Shown: positions 55,438 to 64,000 of the stretch, piece after piece
Layout of the letters: each line of letters starts with the position of its first letter
Numbering within the stretch: the stretch's first letter is position 1
From: Candidatus Angelobacter sp.
GTDB lineage: Bacteria > Bacteroidota > Bacteroidia > Flavobacteriales > Blattabacteriaceae
DNA: 64,000 bases
Direction of reading: 5' to 3'
Assembly: GCA_035643775.1 (NCBI GenBank)
Contig: DASQPV010000016.1
Location: 154,529 to 218,528, forward strand
Made by a program: the position numbers and the translations under genes
Notes under the pieces: model-generated
What the model saw: the letters and a program-made list of their open reading frames with translations, nothing else
Told to the model about the DNA's origin: nothing
Databases searched by the model: none

Positions 55438-56709
55438 CTACACACCGATTACCCCATCTCTGTCTATATATTTAAGTTCAAACATTTTTAATTTATGGAC
55501 TAAAACTGATGACCAAGAAGCTTTTACTCTAACGTAATTATCTGTATATCCTTGTATAAATCCATTTTTATTTTCGCTTTCAAAAAGAACTTGACGAATT
55601 TTTCCAATTTGACGTTCATAAAATATTCTTTTTTTTTTAGTTGAAAGAACACGTAGAATTTTGTTCCTTTTATATCTAATATTATTAGGAATGATCCCAT
55701 CCATATAAAATGCTTCGGTATTTTTTCTTTCTGAATAAGAGAAAACATGCAAGTAGGAAACATCTAAAGAATCCAAAAAGTTATATGTCTTCAAAAAGCA
55801 GAAGTCATCTTCTCCAGGAAATCCTACAATTACATCCACACCGATACAAGCATTATACATTATAGATCGGATAGTGCTAATTCTATTAGCATAGAAACTA
55901 CTATGATATCTCCTACGCATTATCTTCAGTATTTTGTCACTTCCTGATTGTAATGGAATGTGAAAATGAGGAACAAAACGTTTACTTTTTGCCAAAAACT
56001 CTATAAGTTCATCTTTAAGTAAATTTGGTTCAATAGAAGAAATCCTAAATCTATTCACCTCTTCTATTTTCTCTAGTTTTTTCAAAAGAACTAGAATATT
56101 TTCCCTTTTGCTTCCATAGTCCCCTATATTAACCCCAGTTAATACAATTTCTTTCACCCCTATTTTAGAAATTTTTAGAACGTTTTTTAAAATGCTTTCT
56201 AAAGGTTCAGAACGAGATTCACCTCGAGCTAAAGGAATGGTGCAATATGAACATTTATAGTTGCATCCATCTTGGATTTTCAAAAAAGATCTAGTTCTAG
56301 AAATAGAATGCGATCCAACATAAAAAATTTTTTTCCAAGAATGGACTTCTCCCACATCTTTCTTAGAAAGATCATTTATATAGTCAGTAATTCTGAATTT
56401 TTCAGTAGCTCCTAATACAAGATCGACTCCTTTAACTTTAGAAAGTTTTTCAGGTTCAAGCTGAGCGAAACAACCTACGGCTATTATAAATGCTTTCGGA
56501 TTCTTTCTTAAAAAAGAACGAACAATATATTTAAATTCTTTATTAGCAGTTTCAGTAACTGAACAAGTATTTATAACATAAATATCGGAAGTTTCTTTAA
56601 AAGAAATTATTTCATAAATTTTATTAGAAAATTTACTTGAAATAGAAGAACTTTCTGCAAAATTAAGTTTACATCCAATAGTATAAAAAGCAACCTTTAT
56701 CTTATGCAT
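55438..56709 (-). CDS. mtaB: tRNA t6A37 methylthiotransferase MtaB
   Basis: MtaB converts t6A37 to ms2t6A37 in ANN-decoding tRNAs. The 423-residue radical-SAM protein has the cluster cysteines IGCKLNFAES, NTCSVTETA and VGCFAQLEP, the motif QDGCNYKCSYCTIPLARG, and a C-terminal TRAM-like end. It belongs to the same family as miaB (16.2 kb) but has the shorter MtaB start (KVAFYTIGCKLN). It is divergent from prfB with 4 bases between the outermost starts. Confidence 0.93.
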   Translation of the reverse strand: MHKIKVAFYTIGCKLNFAESSSISSKFSNKIYEIISFKETSDIYVINTCSVTETANKEFKYIVRSFLRKNPKAFIIAVGCFAQLEPEKLSKVKGVDLVLGATEKFRITDYINDLSKKDVGEVHSWKKIFYVGSHSISRTRSFLKIQDGCNYKCSYCTIPLARGESRSEPLESILKNVLKISKIGVKEIVLTGVNIGDYGSKRENILVLLKKLEKIEEVNRFRISSIEPNLLKDELIEFLAKSKRFVPHFHIPLQSGSDKILKIMRRRYHSSFYANRISTIRSIMYNACIGVDVIVGFPGEDDFCFLKTYNFLDSLDVSYLHVFSYSERKNTEAFYMDGIIPNNIRYKRNKILRVLSTKKKRIFYERQIGKIRQVLFESENKNGFIQGYTDNYVRVKASWSSVLVHKLKMFELKYIDRDGVIGV

Positions 56710-56713
56710 TTTA

Positions 56714-57808
56714 ATGTATTATATGACAATTACAAAAGAACAAATAAGAGAGATTTTTCAACGTTTTGAGAATCTTTTAGATAGGTTCGAAATACCAAAA
56801 AAACTTGTTGGAATTAGTGAGACGGAAAAAAAAATAGCATCTAACGATTTTTGGAAGGAAACTGAGAAAGCTCAAAAAATTATGAAAAGCTTGCATAAAG
56901 AAAAAAAAATGGTCGAAGACTATAATAATATTCGATTAATTTTAGAAGAATTGCAATTCTATTTTGAATTTTTCAAAAATGGAGAAATTTCTGAACTAGA
57001 ATTGCAAAATCAGTTTCAAAAAATTGAAAATATTCTTTCAGATTTTGAGCTTAAAAATCTTCTTTCTTTAGAATCAGATTTTTTAAGTGCAGTTATGCAT
57101 ATTTCAGCTGGTGCTGGAGGAACAGAAAGTTGTGATTGGGTTTATATGTTGATGCGTATGTACTTTATGTGGGCAGAAAAAAAAGGGAATAAGGTAAATG
57201 AAATTTATCATCAACCTGGAGATATTTCAGGAATAAAATCAATAACTCTAGAAATCAAAGGCCCTTATGTTTTTGGATTTCTAAAAGGAGAAAATGGTGT
57301 GCATCGGTTAGTAAGAATTTCTCCTTTTGACAAAAATGGTAAACGTCATACTTCTTTTGCTTCGGTTTATGTATATCCATTAGGAGAAGATCCTATTGAA
57401 GCAGACGTAAAAAATTCTGAAATAGTTTGGGAAACTTTTCGATCAAGTGGATCAGGTGGTCAAAATGTTAATAAAGTAGAAACTGGAGTTCGTTTACGTC
57501 ATATCCCAACTGGGATAGTTATTGAAAATATAGAATCACGTTCTCAATTTAAGAATAAGGAAAAGGCTTTGCATTTACTTAAATCTAGGTTGTTTGAAAT
57601 TGAAATTAAAAAAAATAGTGCTAAACGTAATGAAATTGAGTCTAAAAAGAAAAAAATAGAATGGGGATCACAGATTAGAAATTATGTAATGCATCCTTAT
57701 AAACTCGTTAAAGACTTGCGTACCGGATACGAAACATCTGACGTGGAATCCGTAATGAATGGGGAAATTGATGCTTTTTTAAAGTATTTTTTGTTGTCCT
57801 ATAAATGA
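56714..57808 (+). CDS. prfB: Peptide chain release factor 2, without the programmed frameshift
   Basis: RF2 ends translation at UGA and UAA. The 364-residue frame (start at 56714, or 56723 giving MTITKEQIREIF) has the stop-recognition tripeptide SPF in RISPFDKNGKRHTSF and the catalytic GGQ in SSGSGGQNVNKVETG. Many bacteria carry an in-frame UGA with a +1 shift near codon 25. Here that place reads through as LLDRFEIPKK with no stop, so the autoregulatory frameshift is absent. The stop overlaps the fabG ATG (ATGA). Confidence 0.95.
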   Translation: MYYMTITKEQIREIFQRFENLLDRFEIPKKLVGISETEKKIASNDFWKETEKAQKIMKSLHKEKKMVEDYNNIRLILEELQFYFEFFKNGEISELELQNQFQKIENILSDFELKNLLSLESDFLSAVMHISAGAGGTESCDWVYMLMRMYFMWAEKKGNKVNEIYHQPGDISGIKSITLEIKGPYVFGFLKGENGVHRLVRISPFDKNGKRHTSFASVYVYPLGEDPIEADVKNSEIVWETFRSSGSGGQNVNKVETGVRLRHIPTGIVIENIESRSQFKNKEKALHLLKSRLFEIEIKKNSAKRNEIESKKKKIEWGSQIRNYVMHPYKLVKDLRTGYETSDVESVMNGEIDAFLKYFLLSYK

Positions 57809-58545
57809 AGCTTTTAGAGAAAAAAACGGCTCTAATTAGTGGAGGAAGTAGAGGTATAGGAAAAGCTATTGTGGAAGCATTTGCTATGGAGGGAGCACAG
57901 ATTGTTTTTAGCTTTTTAAAGTCAAAGGAAAAAGCTAGAAATCTTGAGAAAAATTTAAAAAAAATAACAAAAATTAAAGCTTATAAAGCTGACTTAAGAA
58001 GGCCTCAATCAGCTAAAATACTTGTAAAAAAAGCTATTGATGAATTTGGAAAAATTGATATTCTAGTAAACAATGCTGGGCTCATTAGAGACAGTATTTT
58101 TATTAGAATGAGAAAAGAAGACTGGAATGAAGTTATTCAAACCAATCTTAGTTCCATTTTTTACCTAACACAAGAAGTTGTAAAAAAAATGATAAAAAAA
58201 GGATCAATTATTAACATAAGTTCTCTATTTGGGGTTCTAGGTAATAAAGGTCAAGTGAATTATTCAACGTCTAAATCTGGAATTATTGGATTTAGTAAAT
58301 CAGTATCTAAAGAACTAGGGTCTAGAAACATTCGATGCAATGTGGTTTCCCCAGGATTTATTAATACTGAAATGCTCGCTTCTATGGATGAGGAAATGCT
58401 CAAAGAATGGATAAATAATATTCCACTGAAAAGGTTTGGGTATCCAAAGGAAATTGCGCAAGCTTGTATTTTTTTAGCCTCTGATATGTCTAGTTATATC
58501 AGTGGAGAAGTTTTGAACGTAAATGGTGGAATGAGTCTAATATGA
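57805..58545 (+). CDS. fabG: 3-oxoacyl-[acyl-carrier-protein] reductase
   Basis: FabG reduces beta-ketoacyl-ACP with NADPH in fatty acid synthesis. The 246-residue short-chain dehydrogenase shows ALISGGSRGIGKAI for cofactor binding, VNNAGLIRDS, the catalytic Ser in INISSLFGVLGN and the YxxxK pair in YSTSKSGIIGFSK, and the C-terminal ISGEVLNVNGGM. It is intact, suggesting that the organism still makes, or at least trims, its own fatty acids, including the octanoate needed for lipoate. It is coupled to prfB by a 4-base overlap. Confidence 0.95.
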   Translation: MKLLEKKTALISGGSRGIGKAIVEAFAMEGAQIVFSFLKSKEKARNLEKNLKKITKIKAYKADLRRPQSAKILVKKAIDEFGKIDILVNNAGLIRDSIFIRMRKEDWNEVIQTNLSSIFYLTQEVVKKMIKKGSIINISSLFGVLGNKGQVNYSTSKSGIIGFSKSVSKELGSRNIRCNVVSPGFINTEMLASMDEEMLKEWINNIPLKRFGYPKEIAQACIFLASDMSSYISGEVLNVNGGMSLI

Positions 58546-58548
58546 GAT

Positions 58549-61083
58549 ATGGACTTTAGCAAATTAACCATAAAATCTCAAGAAGCTATACAAACTGCAC
58601 AAGAAATTGCACGAAAGCATAATCATCCATCTATAGAAACTTCCCATATTCTTAAGGGTGTCTTCCAAGTTGATGAAAATATATGTCCTTTTCTTTTAAA
58701 GAAACTTGGCGCAAATCCTAAAATCGTAGAAAGACATCTGGATGAAGCTATTAAAAAATTGCCAAAAGTAATAGCTTCATCCAGAACCTCCTTTAGAAGC
58801 CAAAGCATAAAGATGTTCATTGATGCCTATTTTTTAGCCAAAAAACTCAACGATGATTTTATTTCTATTGAACATCTAATATGGTCTATCCTAAAAATAG
58901 GAGATTACACTTCACAGGTTTTAAAAGATCAAGGAATTTACGAAAGTAATATTGCAAAGTTTATTGATGAAATGAGAAAGAAAGATGGAAAGGTGCAATC
59001 TCAATACTCTGAAAGAATATATAACTCTTTGTATAAATACACTAAGAACTTAAATAAATTGGCAAGAGAAGGTATTATTGATCCAGTAATTGGACGAGAC
59101 GAAGAAATACGACGTGTATTACAAATATTATCTAGGAGAACAAAAAACAATCCAATTCTCATTGGAGAACCTGGAGTAGGGAAAACCGCTATTGCGGAAG
59201 GATTAGCTAATCGAATAATTAACGTAGATATTCCAGAAAACTTAAGAGAAAAACAAATTTTTTCTCTGGATATAGGGGCATTGATAGCAGGTGCTAAATA
59301 CAAAGGAGAATTTGAGGAGCGTCTAAAATCTGTAGTTAGGGAAGTTACTCAATCTGATGGAAGAATTATCCTATTCATCGATGAAATTCACACTTTAGTG
59401 AGTGGAGAGCTGGATGCTGCAAACATTCTTAAACCAGCATTAGCTCGAGGTGAATTACGCTCAATTGGAGCAACTACTCTTGGAGAATATCAGAAATATT
59501 TAGAAAAAGATAAAGCTCTAGATAGAAGATTTCAGAAGGTTTATGTAGCCGAGCCAGATACATCCTCTGCTGTTTCAATTCTAAGAGGAGTTAAAGAGAA
59601 ATATGAAAATCATCACAAAGTCCGTATTAAAGATGAAGCAATCATTGCTTCAGTAGAACTTTCTCAAAGGTATATTAGCGATAGATTACTCCCAGACAAA
59701 GCTATCGATTTAATCGATGAAGCAGCTTCTAAATTGCGCATGGAAATAAATTCAAAACCAGAATCTCTGGACGCTATTTATCATAAGATTATGCATCTTG
59801 AAATTCAAATAGAAGCTATTAAAAGAGAAAAAGACGAAAAACAACTTTTTGTTCTTCAAAAATACTTGAAAAAGCTTAATAAGCAATGTGCTATTTTAAA
59901 CGAGCGATCTTTCGGAGAAAAAGATTTAATTGAAAGAATACAGAAATCTATTGAACGATTTAAAATTGAAGCGGATCAATCAGAGCGCTTCAGTAGAGTT
60001 TCTGAACTTAGATATGGAAGGATTAAAGAAGAAGAGAAAAAAGTGAAAAACCTTGAGAAGGATAATGGAAAAAAAATTATACAAGAAGAAGTTGTTAGAG
60101 AAGATATTGCTTACGTTGTATCTAAATGGACAGGTATTCCTTTGTCTAAAATGTTACAAAGTGAAAGAGAAAAACTACTTAACATTGAAATTAAATTGCG
60201 TCAAAGTATTATTGGGCAAGAAAACGCTATAAAATCTGTTTCTAATGCTATACGTAGGTCTCATGCTGGAATTCAGGATGAAAATAGGCCTAGAGTTTCT
60301 TTTCTTTTTATGGGTCCAACTGGTGTTGGAAAGACAGAATTAGCGAAAGCATTGGCTGAATATTTGTTTGATGATAAAAACAATATAGTCCGTATAGATT
60401 TGAGTGAATACCAAGAATCTCATGCTGTAAGTAGACTTATAGGTGCTCCACCAGGATATATAGGATATGATGAAGGAGGACAATTAACTGAACGTATTCG
60501 AAGGCGTCCTTATTCTGTAATTTTACTTGATGAAATAGAAAAGGCGAACATAGATGCTTTTAATATTCTCTTACAGGTTTTAGATGATGGCCATTTAACT
60601 GATGGCAAAGGTCAAACCGTTAATTTCAAAGAAACCATTATTATTATGACGTCTAACATTGGATCTGAAATAATTCAAGAAAATTTTGAGTCTTTTGATA
60701 AGAAAATATGCGATACAATTGTAAATACAAAAAATAACCAAATCCTGCCTGAATTCCTCAATCGTATTGATGAGATTATTTTATTTAAACCTTTGTTTCA
60801 TTACGAAATACAAAAAATAGTACAAATACAATTAAATATGATAAACAAAAGGTTCTCTAGAAGAGGAATCTTTTTAAAGATTACCAAAGAAGCCTCTGAA
60901 TATTTGTCTGAAAAAGGATATGACATATATTTTGGAGCTCGTTCCTTAAAAAGAGAACTTCTGAACGAAGTTCTAAATAAACTTTCTAAAGAAATTCTTT
61001 CTGTAAAAATAGTGGAAAACGATATTATTATTCTTGACTTCTTAAGTAAGGAAGGGATTGTTTTTCGAAAACAATTAGTCTAA
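58549..61083 (+). CDS. clpB: Disaggregase ClpB
   Basis: ClpB rescues aggregated proteins with DnaK/DnaJ/GrpE. The 844-residue protein has the N-terminal repeat domain (1-145), AAA1 with GEPGVGKTAIAEGLA and DEIHTLVSG, the coiled-coil M domain (about 400-520), AAA2 with GPTGVGKTELAKALA and RRPYSVILLDEIEKA, and the C-terminal domain with FGARSLKR. Length is near normal. With GroEL and DnaJ/GrpE it shows a full folding-rescue set. It starts 3 bases after fabG. Confidence 0.96.
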   Translation: MDFSKLTIKSQEAIQTAQEIARKHNHPSIETSHILKGVFQVDENICPFLLKKLGANPKIVERHLDEAIKKLPKVIASSRTSFRSQSIKMFIDAYFLAKKLNDDFISIEHLIWSILKIGDYTSQVLKDQGIYESNIAKFIDEMRKKDGKVQSQYSERIYNSLYKYTKNLNKLAREGIIDPVIGRDEEIRRVLQILSRRTKNNPILIGEPGVGKTAIAEGLANRIINVDIPENLREKQIFSLDIGALIAGAKYKGEFEERLKSVVREVTQSDGRIILFIDEIHTLVSGELDAANILKPALARGELRSIGATTLGEYQKYLEKDKALDRRFQKVYVAEPDTSSAVSILRGVKEKYENHHKVRIKDEAIIASVELSQRYISDRLLPDKAIDLIDEAASKLRMEINSKPESLDAIYHKIMHLEIQIEAIKREKDEKQLFVLQKYLKKLNKQCAILNERSFGEKDLIERIQKSIERFKIEADQSERFSRVSELRYGRIKEEEKKVKNLEKDNGKKIIQEEVVREDIAYVVSKWTGIPLSKMLQSEREKLLNIEIKLRQSIIGQENAIKSVSNAIRRSHAGIQDENRPRVSFLFMGPTGVGKTELAKALAEYLFDDKNNIVRIDLSEYQESHAVSRLIGAPPGYIGYDEGGQLTERIRRRPYSVILLDEIEKANIDAFNILLQVLDDGHLTDGKGQTVNFKETIIIMTSNIGSEIIQENFESFDKKICDTIVNTKNNQILPEFLNRIDEIILFKPLFHYEIQKIVQIQLNMINKRFSRRGIFLKITKEASEYLSEKGYDIYFGARSLKRELLNEVLNKLSKEILSVKIVENDIIILDFLSKEGIVFRKQLV

Positions 61084-61090
61084 ATTTTTT

Positions 61091-62554
61091 ATGTCTGAAC
61101 AAGAAAATATACGAATAAATAAAATTGATCAATTAAAATATCTAGGCATAGAACCTTATCCAGCGATAATTCCTAAGGAAAATACAAGTGCTAAAGAAAT
61201 TTTTGAAAATTACGAAAATGGAAGAAAGGTAAGTCTATACGGACGTATAATGAGTATTCGTATTATGGGAAAAGCTGCTTTTGCAGAAATAAAAGATTAT
61301 AGTGGTCGAGTGCAAATTTACGTTTCTGAAAATATTAAAAAAAATGCTTACAATTTTCTATTCAAGAAACTCCTTGATATAGGAGATATTATTAGCATTG
61401 AGGGATTTTTATTCAAAACAAAAGTAGGTAAGATAACGGTTTACGTTGAATCTTTTTCCCTGCTATCAAAATCTCTACGTACACTACCTCAGGTTAAAAC
61501 TGACGATAAAGGTATAGTACATGATGCTTTCTCCTCTATTGAACAGAGATATAGAATGAGGTATGTTGATTTAATTGTAAATGATAATGTAAAGGACATT
61601 TTCGTCAAGCGAAGTAAAATAATTCAATTTATCCGACAATATTTGAATAAATTCGATTATCTTGAAGTCGAAACTCCTATTTTACAACCTATTCCTGGTG
61701 GAGCTCAGGCTAGGCCTTTCAGAACACATCATAATACACTTAATATACCTATATATCTACGTATTTCCAACGAGTTATATTTAAAAAAACTTATTGTAGG
61801 TGGTTTCAAAGGCGTATACGAATTTGCCAAAGACTTTAGAAACGAAGGTATAGACAAAACACATAATCCAGAGTTTACTCTTTTAGAGCTTTACGTTGCT
61901 TACAAAGATTATCATTGGATGATGAATTTTAGTGAAAAATTAATAAGGGATCTTGTTTTAGCTATAAATGGAAAAGAAACCCTTCAGTTTGGGGATAAAA
62001 TTATTGAATTTAAAGTTCCTTTTACTCGTATTTCCATTTTTGAAGCTATTGAAAAATATACAGGTTTTGATATTAGCAAAATAAATGAAAAAGATTTACA
62101 CAAAATTTGTCATAAACTTGGAATAGAAATCCAACCTGGAAAAGGAAGAATCATAGATGAAATCTTTAGAAAAAGATGTGAAAGCTATTATGTTAAACCA
62201 ACTTTCATTATGGACTATCCAGTAGAAATGAGCCCCCTAACAAAAAAACATAGAGAAAAATATGGACTTTCTGAACGTTTTGAGATGATTATTAATGGGC
62301 AAGAAATAGCTAATGCTTATTCTGAACTTAACGATCCAATCGATCAAGTATACCGATTTAAAGAGCAAATAAAGCTCGCTAAAAAAGGCGACGATGAAGC
62401 AATGCTTCTTGATAAAGATTTTATTCAAGCGCTTGAATTTGGAATGCCTCCTTCTGCTGGAATTGGAATTGGAATCGATAGATTGGTGATGTTACTTACA
62501 AAGCAAACTTCTATTCAAGAAGTTATTTTTTTTCCTCAAATGCGTCCAAAATAA
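61091..62554 (+). CDS. lysS: Lysyl-tRNA synthetase (class II)
   Basis: This 487-residue class IIb enzyme charges tRNA-Lys. The OB-fold domain covers about residues 40-150 (GRIMSIRIMGKAAFAEIKD). Motif 2 is FRNEGIDKTHNPEFTLLELY and motif 3 GIGIGIDRLVMLLT, and PVEMSPLTKKH lies between. It is shorter than most Bacteroidota LysRS (about 560), lacking the C-terminal extension. It ends the prfB-fabG-clpB-lysS series and overlaps argH by 19 bases tail to tail. Confidence 0.96.
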   Translation: MSEQENIRINKIDQLKYLGIEPYPAIIPKENTSAKEIFENYENGRKVSLYGRIMSIRIMGKAAFAEIKDYSGRVQIYVSENIKKNAYNFLFKKLLDIGDIISIEGFLFKTKVGKITVYVESFSLLSKSLRTLPQVKTDDKGIVHDAFSSIEQRYRMRYVDLIVNDNVKDIFVKRSKIIQFIRQYLNKFDYLEVETPILQPIPGGAQARPFRTHHNTLNIPIYLRISNELYLKKLIVGGFKGVYEFAKDFRNEGIDKTHNPEFTLLELYVAYKDYHWMMNFSEKLIRDLVLAINGKETLQFGDKIIEFKVPFTRISIFEAIEKYTGFDISKINEKDLHKICHKLGIEIQPGKGRIIDEIFRKRCESYYVKPTFIMDYPVEMSPLTKKHREKYGLSERFEMIINGQEIANAYSELNDPIDQVYRFKEQIKLAKKGDDEAMLLDKDFIQALEFGMPPSAGIGIGIDRLVMLLTKQTSIQEVIFFPQMRPK

Positions 62555-63879
62555 AGCAATTGATAAATTGCCTGATTAATTTTTTCAAAATGAAAAGAAT
62601 CTAAAATTTTTTTCATACTTTGAAAAATTTCTTTATTACATAGATTTCCTATACTCCCTTCATGGGTATGATTTATTTCTACTGAAAATTTAAAAACACC
62701 TTTTTTAAAGTCATTATATACTTTTTTATAAGCATCTCTAAAAGGCATTCCATGCATTGTAAGATTATTAACGACTTCAACACTAAATATTTGTTGATAT
62801 TTATCTTCAAAAAGAAGATCTTTTTTAAGAATGATTTTATTTACAACATAATTAGCCATGCGTAAACAATTTTTTAAATCTGAAAAAATAGGTAAAAAAC
62901 GTTCTTTAATTAATTGTAAGTCTCTCTGATATCCAGATGGCGAATTAGCAGTCATCAAATAAATTTCATTAGGAAAAGCTATTAATCTATTGCACCGGGC
63001 ACGGATTAATTCAAAAACATCTGGATTTTTTTTATGAGGCATTATGCTAGATCCAGTAGTTAATGTGTCCGAAAAGCTAATAAAACTAAAATTATGACTC
63101 ATATATAAGCAGACATCCTGAGATAGCTTGCTTAAAGTCGCTGCTATTGAAGATATGGCGGATGAAGTGATACGCTCTGTTTTACCTCGGCCCATTTGAG
63201 CGTATACAACATTATAATTTAGCGTTTCGAATCCAAGAAGAGAACTTGTCATATAGCGAATTAAAGGAAAAGAAGACCCATAACCAGCTGCAGATCCCAA
63301 CGGATTTCTGTTAACAATACGGTAAGCTGATCTAATAAAGACTAAATCATCTATTAGGCTCTCAGCGTAAGCTGAGAACCAAAGGCCAAAAGATGAAGGC
63401 ATAGCCATTTGATAATGAGTATAACCTGGAATTAATAGTTCTTTGTATAGTTCGCTTAGATTGATCAAAGTTTCGAATAAATCTCTAATTAAAAATACGA
63501 TTTTTTGTATTTCTGCACGGATAAATAGTCTTAAGTCAAGGAGAATTTGGTCATTTCTGGACCGACCACTATGAATTTTTTTCCCAATTTCTCCAATACG
63601 TTTGGTTAAAAAAATCTCAACTTGAGAATGGATATCCTCAACTCCTTTTTCAATTTTAAATTTTCCAGACAAAATTTTTCCGTGAATTTCACGGAAAGTT
63701 TTACATAAAACACTCAACTCGTAACTATTTAATAGGCCTATTTTCTCTAACATAATGATATGAGCGATTGCACCTACTACATCATAAGGAGCTAATAATA
63801 AATCAAATTCGGGTTCAAAACCTAGAGTAAACTTTTCTATTTCTTTGCTTATTTCAATTTCTTTTTGCCATAGTTTCAC
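62536..63879 (-). CDS. argH: Argininosuccinate lyase
   Basis: ArgH splits argininosuccinate into arginine and fumarate, the last step of arginine synthesis. The 447-residue protein has EDIHSQVEIFL, KIHSGRSRNDQILLDLRL, GYTHYQMAMPSSFG with the general-acid His, and the catalytic Ser loop in GSSIMPHKKNPD. It is intact, supporting arginine provision to a host. It is divergent from the unknown gene at 63901 with 21 bases between starts. Confidence 0.96.
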   Translation of the reverse strand: MKLWQKEIEISKEIEKFTLGFEPEFDLLLAPYDVVGAIAHIIMLEKIGLLNSYELSVLCKTFREIHGKILSGKFKIEKGVEDIHSQVEIFLTKRIGEIGKKIHSGRSRNDQILLDLRLFIRAEIQKIVFLIRDLFETLINLSELYKELLIPGYTHYQMAMPSSFGLWFSAYAESLIDDLVFIRSAYRIVNRNPLGSAAGYGSSFPLIRYMTSSLLGFETLNYNVVYAQMGRGKTERITSSAISSIAATLSKLSQDVCLYMSHNFSFISFSDTLTTGSSIMPHKKNPDVFELIRARCNRLIAFPNEIYLMTANSPSGYQRDLQLIKERFLPIFSDLKNCLRMANYVVNKIILKKDLLFEDKYQQIFSVEVVNNLTMHGMPFRDAYKKVYNDFKKGVFKFSVEINHTHEGSIGNLCNKEIFQSMKKILDSFHFEKINQAIYQLLYFGRI

Positions 63880-63900
63880 TGGTAAAATTTTTAAATTTAG

Positions 63901-64000
63901 ATGGAAGAATTTTCACTAGAAATCTTTTCAAAAGATCTATATATAAAATTAGTTAGAGGTTCTCCAGATAACATATTTTTTGAAAGCAAAGCTAAATCTA
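63901..64000 (+). CDS. Unrecognised protein, N-terminal 33 residues (runs off the window)
   Basis: An open frame from the ATG at 63901 continues past the window end. The visible residues (MEEFSLEIFSKDLYIKL, then RGSPDNIFFESKAKS) contain no signal peptide or membrane segment, and I do not recognise the family. The start sits 21 bases from the divergent argH. That tight spacing fits a real gene in this genome, but with only 100 bases visible the call is weak. Confidence 0.5.
   Translation, partial: MEEFSLEIFSKDLYIKLVRGSPDNIFFESKAKS

Overview
This 64 kb window looks like part of the reduced, AT-rich genome of a Bacteroidota (flavobacterial) intracellular symbiont of the Blattabacterium / Sulcia / Uzinura / Walczuchella kind. 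By eye the GC content is about 30-33%. Spacers are almost absent, and most start codons lack a Shine-Dalgarno sequence, which is usual in Bacteroidota. Lineage markers include the order atpB-E-F-H-A-G without atpD/atpC, the block rpmB-rpmG-DUF4295-ftsY, a DUF4258-type protein beside rpmH, a small orphan HsdR-N domain protein, solitary pdhB, and menaquinone synthesis paired with a type II NADH dehydrogenase. TGA is an ordinary stop codon and prfB is present. The exact species is inference. A GC content above that usually seen in Blattabacterium would suit a scale-insect symbiont, but this was not tested.

Layout. 1-4.1 kb: sufBCD iron-sulfur assembly, pheS and rlmB. 4.2-11.8 kb: pdhB, six ATP synthase genes, trpS and mrp. 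11.8-12.06 kb: a non-coding spacer rich in short repeats. 12-19.9 kb: glnS, lepA, rplU-rpmA, tRNA-Arg(CCU), miaB, secG and groES-groEL, closed by a strong hairpin shared with the convergent rpsA. 19.9-25.6 kb: rpsA, rsmD, gyrA, aroB. 25.7-31.1 kb: ndh, tRNA-Ser, asnS, frr, a frameshifted metF, serS. 31.2-37.7 kb: rpmB, rpmG, DUF4295, ftsY, menA, tRNA-Arg(ACG), rpsU, mnmE, rplS, dapD, ruvX, def. 37.7-44.8 kb: rplT-rpmI-infC-thrS-ffh-argS and sucD. 44.9-54.3 kb: DUF4258, rpmH, an MscS-CCA fusion, lipA, a coiled-coil protein, mnmA-dnaJ-grpE, truA, trxB, and the HsdR-N protein. 54.3-64 kb: gapA, mtaB, prfB-fabG-clpB-lysS, argH and a partial unknown gene.

How it works together. Most genes serve translation: nine aminoacyl-tRNA synthetases, nine ribosomal proteins, initiation, release and recycling factors, and tRNA/rRNA modification. 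Others serve protein folding and secretion (GroEL/ES, DnaJ/GrpE, ClpB, Ffh/FtsY/SecG) and aerobic energy metabolism (PdhB, LipA, SucD, Ndh, MenA, ATP synthase). Host-provisioning biosynthesis is represented by aroB (aromatics), dapD (lysine/DAP), argH (arginine) and metF (methyl-folate).

The most notable points are these. (1) A 773-residue reading frame joins an MscS-type channel to a CCA-adding enzyme whose catalytic DxD and EDxxR motifs both appear broken, although none of the three tRNA genes here encodes CCA. (2) metF is split by one extra base in an A10 tract, while at least nine other genes keep A10-A13 tracts in frame. (3) DnaJ has lost exactly the cysteine pair of zinc centre I and kept centre II. 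(4) infC has no usable ATG. (5) There are in-frame 18-bp tandem duplications in mnmE (doubling the G4 motif) and thrS. (6) There is extensive antisense 3' overlap, including ndh ending inside a tRNA gene.
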